From Deltaproteobacteria bacterium (GTDB lineage Bacteria; Desulfobacterota; Desulfomonilia; UBA1062), in assembly GCA_018433775.1 (NCBI GenBank), contig JAHDQN010000020.1, forward strand, positions 186,001-250,000: DNA of 64,000 nucleotides, read 5' to 3'. The translations under genes were made by a program, and so were the position numbers. This document shows, one piece after another, positions 57,106 through 64,000 of the stretch. The notes beneath the pieces are model-generated. The model had not been told where the DNA came from and did not search any database. It saw only the letters and a list, made by a program, of their open reading frames with translations. How positions within the stretch are numbered: position 1 is the stretch's first letter; each line of letters opens with the position of its first letter.

Positions 57106-58245
57106 TCAGAAGAGCCCGTACGCGCGGAACACCCTGATGATCTGCGAGAATATCCTCGGGTCGTAGCCCCGGGGAACCCTGTGCCTGACCTCCCGCAGGG
57201 CCTCCACAAGGGGAAGGGGCTCACGGTATGCCCTCCGGGAAATCAGGGCGTGCAGGGCATCCATGACTGCACAGGTCTTTACGAAGAAATGCAGGTTGGC
57301 GGATGTGAGCGCCCCCGGATATCCCGTCCCGTCGAGGCGCTCGTGGTGCCCTCCGATGATGCCGCCCATCTCAGGGGTCAGGGCATACCTCCTGCCCATG
57401 ATCTCCACCCCCCAGCGGGGGTGCTGCCTGATGAGCTCCCAGGCGCGGTTGTCCAGGTCGCCCCGATGGTTGACCACGTCTCGCGGAAGGAGCATCATGC
57501 CGATATTGTGGAAGAAATATGCCAGCGCAATCTCTTCGGCGATCTCCCGCGGGAGGTGTGAGAGCACGGTTGTGACAAAGAAGGTGGAAAGAATGCCTAC
57601 GTTGAGCGCGTGCAGGATCGTCGACCTGGGATGTTCGGATATCCGCCCGGCGTTCTTCTGTACGAGGTCGTAGACCTGCCTGAGCGTTTCCGGATGGGAG
57701 ATGATCTGCTCGATCATCAGGGCGATGATCTGTTTCACATCGGTCAGCATGAGCCTGCCCGGACTGCGGTAAACAGCCTCCAGCCTCCGGTATGCCAGAT
57801 AATAGAAGACCTCGGCCTTGCCCGCAGCATCCATGAGGGGATGATCGATGATCTCGTCGAGGTTGCTGTCAAGGTAGTGGAGAAGGTCGGGGGCCGACTC
57901 TTTCCGGATGAAGACCCGGGACGGCCCTGTCTCCCTGTCATGTCCGTCCTCGCTGGGAACATACATCCGGTGGGGCGGGAGAATCTTCACCGGCTCTCCC
58001 TGGGCGGACCTCCCGTAGAGTGCAAAGGGAATCCGTTTTCCCGGGCACAGCCAGCATGACGGGATCGCATAGTAGTGCGAGATTGGCGAGCGTGATGTCC
58101 AGGGGTTCAGAAACCGCGCCAGAGAACGCATGCGGTCGCCGAGGCGGTCCGGCTGTTTCCCCGGGGTGTCGGTGTTTCGTCCCGGACTTAAGGGCATCCG
58201 GGATGGAACGTGAATATCAAAGCCGTTTCCCGATGATAACTCCAT
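57106..58245 (-). CDS. HD-GYP domain protein with altered HD motif
   Basis: 379 residues from ATG 58245, chosen for its AAGGAGGAG site; the frame runs further upstream without family sequence. The C-terminal half (about 205-375) is HD-GYP like: LHALNVGILS, then FFHNIGMMLLP where the HD reads His246-Asn247 and the following Lys is Met, then HHERLDGTGYPG, and VMDALHALIS. Loss of the metal-binding Asp suggests it no longer cleaves cyclic-di-GMP and may bind it or partners instead. The N-terminal 200 residues show no recognised domain. Confidence 0.82.
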   Translation of the reverse strand: MELSSGNGFDIHVPSRMPLSPGRNTDTPGKQPDRLGDRMRSLARFLNPWTSRSPISHYYAIPSCWLCPGKRIPFALYGRSAQGEPVKILPPHRMYVPSEDGHDRETGPSRVFIRKESAPDLLHYLDSNLDEIIDHPLMDAAGKAEVFYYLAYRRLEAVYRSPGRLMLTDVKQIIALMIEQIISHPETLRQVYDLVQKNAGRISEHPRSTILHALNVGILSTFFVTTVLSHLPREIAEEIALAYFFHNIGMMLLPRDVVNHRGDLDNRAWELIRQHPRWGVEIMGRRYALTPEMGGIIGGHHERLDGTGYPGALTSANLHFFVKTCAVMDALHALISRRAYREPLPLVEALREVRHRVPRGYDPRIFSQIIRVFRAYGLF

Positions 58246-58309
58246 GCTCTCTCCTCCTTGCCGTCCCAGCCCTGAGAAAAGGCATTTTCCCTCCGGCTCT
58301 CCTGGCGCT

Positions 58310-58885
58310 TCACCGCCTTTTTCCCGGCATTCTCCGCCCTGAACGGACTCGCTCCTCCCGGAAGACCTCCACACAGAAGGTGTCTTTGACATCCACCCCG
58401 TCCCATTCCCGGGGGTCGAGCCCAAGTGTGCCCGTTCGATATGCCGCTGTGCACCCCGCCTTCCCTTCCTGCACCTCTGCGCAATGGGGCAGCAGCGCCG
58501 CCTGGCGAAAATCCTTTCGATAGACAGTCCCGTGAACGCAGGAAGGCCCTTCAGCGCTTCCACACGAGGTGAGAACAGCGATCTCCAGCGTGAGGTCATC
58601 CATTTCGTCCGCCGTGATCGGGGAAAACCTGGGGTCCCGGAAGGCGGCGTAGACGGCGCTTTCTCTCACCGCCCGCCACAGGGGGACGAGGGGAAGGACC
58701 AGCCCCATGGAGCCTCTGAGCATCCGGTTTTTATAGATGCTGACGAATGCCCCGGATTCTTTCCGGAGCCGGGCCGTAATCAGCCGGGCAGGAGGGGTGC
58801 CGGGCTCGGACCCGCTGAGGGTGAGATGAATCGCCTCTCGTGCAAGCCCCATGAGGATCGATTTCTCCCGGGCAGAGATTTCCAT
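58310..58885 (-). CDS. AMMECR1-domain protein
   Basis: 191 residues. IYKNRMLRGSMGLVLP corresponds to the LRGCIG motif; here Cys-Ile is Ser-Met. SAVYAAFRDPRFSPITADEMDDLTLEIAVLT and the Leu-Leu-Pro stretch in AALLPHCAEVQEG are the family core. Family members often neighbour MEMO/AmmB or radical SAM genes, none of which is nearby. Function unknown. It is 64 bases upstream of the HD-GYP gene and probably on the same transcript. Confidence 0.85.
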   Translation of the reverse strand: MEISAREKSILMGLAREAIHLTLSGSEPGTPPARLITARLRKESGAFVSIYKNRMLRGSMGLVLPLVPLWRAVRESAVYAAFRDPRFSPITADEMDDLTLEIAVLTSCGSAEGPSCVHGTVYRKDFRQAALLPHCAEVQEGKAGCTAAYRTGTLGLDPREWDGVDVKDTFCVEVFREERVRSGRRMPGKRR

Positions 58886-59046
58886 GCGCCCCCCTTCTTA
58901 AAAAGGCATGTATATCACAAATGTGAACGATTTACAAAAAACATGCGAATCTATGTCATTGCCCCATGCTCCCATGAGTTATTGACTCACTGGTTGAAAT
59001 CTTCTATATAGGCCTTCGATTTGACGCAAATACAGGAGCCGGTGAA

Positions 59047-60521
<1,475 letters not shown>

Positions 60522-60525
<4 letters not shown>

Positions 60526-61757
60526 GGTTTGAATTACTCGTTGCCAAAAGGTATCTGAGGGCGAAAAAGAGCCAGCGGTTCATCAGCTTCACCTCCGGGC
60601 TCTCGGTGTTCGGCATCGCCATCGGTGTGATGGCCCTCATTGTCGTGCTCTCGGTCATGAACGGCTTTGAGGAGGACATCAAGACCAAGATCCTGGGCAC
60701 CCAGTCGCACATCGTGATATCCACCTACCAGGGAGGCATCCCGCAGCCGCGCGAGGTCGAGGAAGCGGTCGCAAAAGACCCTGAGGTCCTCGGCGCCGCA
60801 CCCTTCATCCTTTCACAGGGGCTGATCTCAGCACCCGGGGGGGTCTCCGGGGTGGTCATCCGGGGCATCGAGCCTAAGAGCGCGACAAAGGTGATCCGGC
60901 TCAAAGAAATCATCGTGCAGGGTGATTTTACGAACCTCAACGAGACCGGGATCCTGCTGGGCTCCGAGCTTGCGCTCCGTTCAGGGGTTTCGGTGGGCGA
61001 CGCCGTGACCGTGATCTCCCCGACCGGCTCCATCACGCCGCTGGGCATGATCCCCAAGTCGATGTCTTTTGTCGTGAGGGGAATCTTCTCCACCGGCATG
61101 TACGAATACGACAACAACATGGTGTATGTCTCTCTGGAGGCGGCCAAGAACCTGTTCATGAAAAAAAGCCCCTCGGGCATCGAAATCAAGGTCGCCGACA
61201 TCTACGAGGCGGATGCCGTTGCCGAGCGGATCATGAGCTCCCTGGGGCCGGGCTACTGGGCAAAGACCTGGAAAGATATGAACATGAACCTGTTCTCAGC
61301 CCTGAAGCTGGAGAAGACCGTGATGTTCATTATCCTGCTCTTTATCATTCTCGTAGCCGTGTTCAGCATCATCAGCACGCTCATCATGATGGTGATGGAA
61401 AAGAGAAAGGACATCGCAATATTGCGATCCATGGGCGCCACCACGGGCCAGATCCTGAGAGTCTTCGTGACGCTGGGCATGGTGATCGGGCTGAGCGGAA
61501 CCATACTGGGACTTGTCCTGGGGCTTTTGCTCACCTATAACCTCAACGCAGTGATCGGCTTTGTGGAGCTCGTCTTCGGGATCGAGGTCATGCCCATGGA
61601 CGTGTACTACATCACCGGGGTGCCCACCCAGGTGGACTATGCTCTGGTGGGCATCATCGTGCTGATGTCCATCGTGCTCTCGTTTCTGGCCACGATCTAT
61701 CCCGCCAGACAGGCCGCACGGCAGGACCCGGTGGAGGTAATGCGCTATGAAGGCTGA
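60522..61757 (+). CDS. lolC: Lipoprotein-releasing permease (LolC/LolE-type) with CTG start
   Basis: 411 residues if it begins with CTG at 60522. The frame reads (M)[21 protein letters not shown], which lines up with the family start MRFE, and no ATG, GTG or TTG occurs before 60606, inside the first membrane helix. AAAGGAG lies seven bases before the CTG. The first helix ([29 protein letters not shown]), a periplasmic loop and three C-terminal FtsX helices are present. It extracts lipoproteins from the inner membrane with LolD. Confidence 0.85.
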
Positions 61758-62436
61758 TCCCATGGTCGTGGTCGAAGAGATCACCAAGTCGTTCACCCGG
61801 GGACCGGCCCTCATCGAGGTGCTCAAAGGGACCGGGATGTCCGTGGACAGGGGCGAGGGAGTCGCCATCATGGGCGCTTCCGGGTCGGGGAAGAGCACCC
61901 TGCTCCATCTGCTCGGAGGGCTGGAGCGTCCCGACGGCGGCAGGATCCTCTACAGCGGAAAAGACATCTGCCGCATGAACGATCGGGAGATCACCCTGTT
62001 CAGAAACACCCACGTAGGTTTCGTGTTCCAGTTCCATTTCCTGCTGCCGGAGTTCACGGCCCTGGAAAACGTCATGATCCCGGCCATGGTCCGGTCGCAG
62101 AGACCGGACGAGGTCTGGCCGCGGGCAATGGAACTCTTGAAAATCGTGGGGCTCACCGACCGTGTTGAGCACAAGCCGGGCGAGCTCTCGGGCGGAGAGC
62201 AGCAGCGTGTCGCCATTGCCCGGGCCCTGATGATGTCGCCCCAGGTCCTCCTGGCGGACGAGCCTACGGGAGATCTGGACCCGTCCACCGGCAGCAAGGT
62301 GATCGGCCTGCTCTCGCAGATCAGAAAGTCTCTGGGAGTGACTATGATCATCGTCACCCACAACATGGACCTTGCCCGTACCATGGACAGGGTCCTCATC
62401 CTCAAGGGAGGGCTTCTTGAACCGCTTAGCGTGTAG
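61747..62436 (+). CDS. lolD: Lipoprotein-export ABC transporter ATPase LolD
   Basis: 229 residues. GASGSGKST (Walker A), LSGGEQQR (signature), VLLADEPTGDLD (Walker B) and the switch His in IIVTHN are intact. It powers LolC/E release of lipoproteins to the carrier. It overlaps lolC by 11 bases and bamA by 20. Confidence 0.97.
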   Translation: MKADPMVVVEEITKSFTRGPALIEVLKGTGMSVDRGEGVAIMGASGSGKSTLLHLLGGLERPDGGRILYSGKDICRMNDREITLFRNTHVGFVFQFHFLLPEFTALENVMIPAMVRSQRPDEVWPRAMELLKIVGLTDRVEHKPGELSGGEQQRVAIARALMMSPQVLLADEPTGDLDPSTGSKVIGLLSQIRKSLGVTMIIVTHNMDLARTMDRVLILKGGLLEPLSV

Positions 62437-64000
62437 AATACTGGCTCTGCTTGCAGTAACTCTCACCCTGCCAGCCCTTGCCGCGGCTGCGGACCTCGTC
62501 ATGAACACGGGCTCGAAAGAGATCGCGGACTACGTGGCCGACGTGCCGTGCATCTCCCTGAGAGAGGGTGCGCCCTTAGAGGTGTTCATGGAGGAATCCG
62601 ACGGGGTCTTCCGGGTGTACGATGCCTCGGGCACGACCTACAGCGCATCCTCCCTGGAGGAGGCGGTGGATGGTTACTTAAGGAACAAAGGCACGTGTGT
62701 GATCCGGGAGATCGAGGTCAAGGGACACAGCCGCATCAGCCCCGAGGCGATCCGGTTCAGGCTGAAAAACGCACCCGGAGATATCCTGCACCGGCAGGCG
62801 GTGCGCCAGGACATCGAAGAGGTCTACTCCATGGGCTATTTCGAGACCGTGGACGCCGATTTCGAAGAGGGCTCGCTGGTCTTTACGGTCAAGGAATACC
62901 CCGTGATCACCTCTATCGAGGTGGAGGGAAACGAGGAGATCGATGACGAGGAAATCATCGAGTCCATCGGCATGAAGCGCTTCGACATCCTCAATACCCG
63001 GACCCTCAAGACGAGCGTCGACCGCATCATCGCCCTCTACCGGGAAAAGGGATATTACAACGTGGAGGTGGACTCCTCTACCGAGATTACCGAAGGCGGG
63101 ATCGTGCTCACCTTCACCGTTGAGGAGAACAACAAGCTCTATATCAAGAAGGTCTCCTTCGACGGCAACGAGAACATATCAGACCGCAAGCTCAGGGGGG
63201 TCATGGAGACGAAGAACCGATGGATCCTCGGCCTCTTCGGGCATTCCGGCTCCTATCTCGAAGAGTCTCTGGACACCGATCTCCTGAGGATCGAGCAGTA
63301 TTACGGCGATCAGGGCTATATCAAAGCCCGTGCCGGCAGGCCCCAGGTGGAGGTCAGGGAAGACAAGGGCATCTACATCACCATCCCCATCCGTGAAGGC
63401 CCCCTGTTCTATTTCGGAGACATCGAGGTGACCGGGGACCTGATCAAACCCCGAGAAGAACTCATGGAGGCCCTCCAGATCAAGACCGGAGAAAAGATGC
63501 GCAAGAGCCTGATCCAGCGGTCGGTGGAGAGCCTCCGGAACATCTACATGGATCAGGGATTCGCCTATGTGCAGGTGAAGCCCGACATGGAAGAGACAGC
63601 CGGCAACAAGGTGAACATTTCCTTCAGGATCAGGAAAGGCGAGCCTGTCAGCATCGACACCATCCATATCCGGGGCAACAACAAGACCAGGGACAAGGTG
63701 ATCCGCAGAGAGCTCGAGCTCAATGAGGGAGACCTCTTCTCGTCCTCGGACATCCAGAAGAGCAAAAACAACCTGGGCCGCCTGGGGTATTTCACCAATG
63801 TCAACATCGAGTCCATCCCCAAGGACGACGACACGCTCTCCCTTCTGGTGGACGTTGAGGAAACGACCACCGGGGCCTTTTCCTTCGGAGTGGCCTATTC
63901 CAGCGTAGACAAGCTCCTGGGCACCCTTCAGCTCAGCGAGAACAACCTCATGGGGCTCGGGCTCAAAACCAGGTTCAATGTGGAATACGGCGGCAGAAAG
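62417..64000 (+). CDS. bamA: Outer-membrane assembly factor BamA (3' end outside the window)
   Basis: At least 528 residues. TTG 62417 (AGGGAGG site) starts a signal peptide NRLACRILALLAVTLTLPALAAA. Five POTRA-type repeats follow: VIREIEVKGHSRISPEAI, VITSIEVEGNEEIDDEEI, LYIKKVSFDGNENISDRKL, FYFGDIEVTGDLIKPREEL and VSIDTIHIRGNNKTRDKV. The frame then enters the barrel (FSFGVAYSSVDKLLGTLQL) and runs off the window. It inserts beta-barrel proteins into the outer membrane. Confidence 0.96.
   Translation, partial: MNRLACRILALLAVTLTLPALAAAADLVMNTGSKEIADYVADVPCISLREGAPLEVFMEESDGVFRVYDASGTTYSASSLEEAVDGYLRNKGTCVIREIEVKGHSRISPEAIRFRLKNAPGDILHRQAVRQDIEEVYSMGYFETVDADFEEGSLVFTVKEYPVITSIEVEGNEEIDDEEIIESIGMKRFDILNTRTLKTSVDRIIALYREKGYYNVEVDSSTEITEGGIVLTFTVEENNKLYIKKVSFDGNENISDRKLRGVMETKNRWILGLFGHSGSYLEESLDTDLLRIEQYYGDQGYIKARAGRPQVEVREDKGIYITIPIREGPLFYFGDIEVTGDLIKPREELMEALQIKTGEKMRKSLIQRSVESLRNIYMDQGFAYVQVKPDMEETAGNKVNISFRIRKGEPVSIDTIHIRGNNKTRDKVIRRELELNEGDLFSSSDIQKSKNNLGRLGYFTNVNIESIPKDDDTLSLLVDVEETTTGAFSFGVAYSSVDKLLGTLQLSENNLMGLGLKTRFNVEYGGRK

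Overview
The window is GC-rich bacterial chromosome (roughly 60% GC by eye) and most likely comes from a Desulfobacterota/former Deltaproteobacteria organism. Four things point there: an ahbB-like siroheme decarboxylase beside hemL (siroheme-to-heme and C5 tetrapyrrole routes), a small F0-only atpZ-atpI-atpB-atpE cluster, a lysS-lolC-lolD-bamA run, and a PEP-CTERM/exosortase locus with a large exopolysaccharide (EPS) cluster. The lineage is an inference from gene content. No rRNA, tRNA, CRISPR array or intact insertion sequence was seen.

Region 1 (1-33.3 kb) is a cell-surface polysaccharide and protein-sorting region. It opens with the end of a radical SAM/SPASM protein. Next come two GT9 heptosyltransferase-like enzymes, a double lipopolysaccharide-kinase-like protein and a GT2-kinase fusion. 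A three-domain regulator follows (receiver, PP2C phosphatase, HATPase) with a STAS antagonist, which looks like a partner-switching switch. The EPS genes proper are a phosphoglycosyl transferase, a fusion protein ending in a degenerate copy of that enzyme, a Wzc-like co-polymerase with a decayed kinase site, a Wzy-like polymerase/ligase, a secreted clan GH-A-like glycosidase on the opposite strand, a Wzx-like flippase, an acyltransferase, four glycosyltransferases and an asparagine-synthase-like protein. The block ends with a PEP-CTERM/DUF4114 secreted protein, a TPR protein, an exosortase, a small membrane protein, an EpsI-like protein and a GT26 (WecG/TagA) enzyme fused to two STAS domains. 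The three STAS domains in the window all keep the phosphorylatable Asp-Ser-Ala-Gly motif. That suggests, but does not prove, that partner switching controls this pathway.

Region 2 (33.3-46.6 kb) is housekeeping. On the minus strand is the elongasome operon mreB-mreC-mreD-mrdA-rodA, which ends at a bidirectional terminator facing the EPS block. A GlmU-like uridylyltransferase without the acetyltransferase active-site region and lon lie on the plus strand. hemL and ahbB follow on the minus strand, and then the F0 genes.

Region 3 (46.6-54.8 kb) is a flagellar operon on the minus strand, flgF-flgG-flgA-flgH-flgI-flgJ-flgN-flgK-csrA-small membrane ORF. A near-perfect sigma-54 promoter precedes flgF. 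A divergent sigma-28 promoter drives a small ORF and flgM.

Region 4 (54.8-64 kb) holds a substrate-binding-protein-like lipoprotein, a HAD phosphatase, an HD-GYP protein with a broken metal motif, an AMMECR1 protein, and the lysS-lolC-lolD-bamA run. lolC appears to begin with a CTG codon, and bamA runs off the window.
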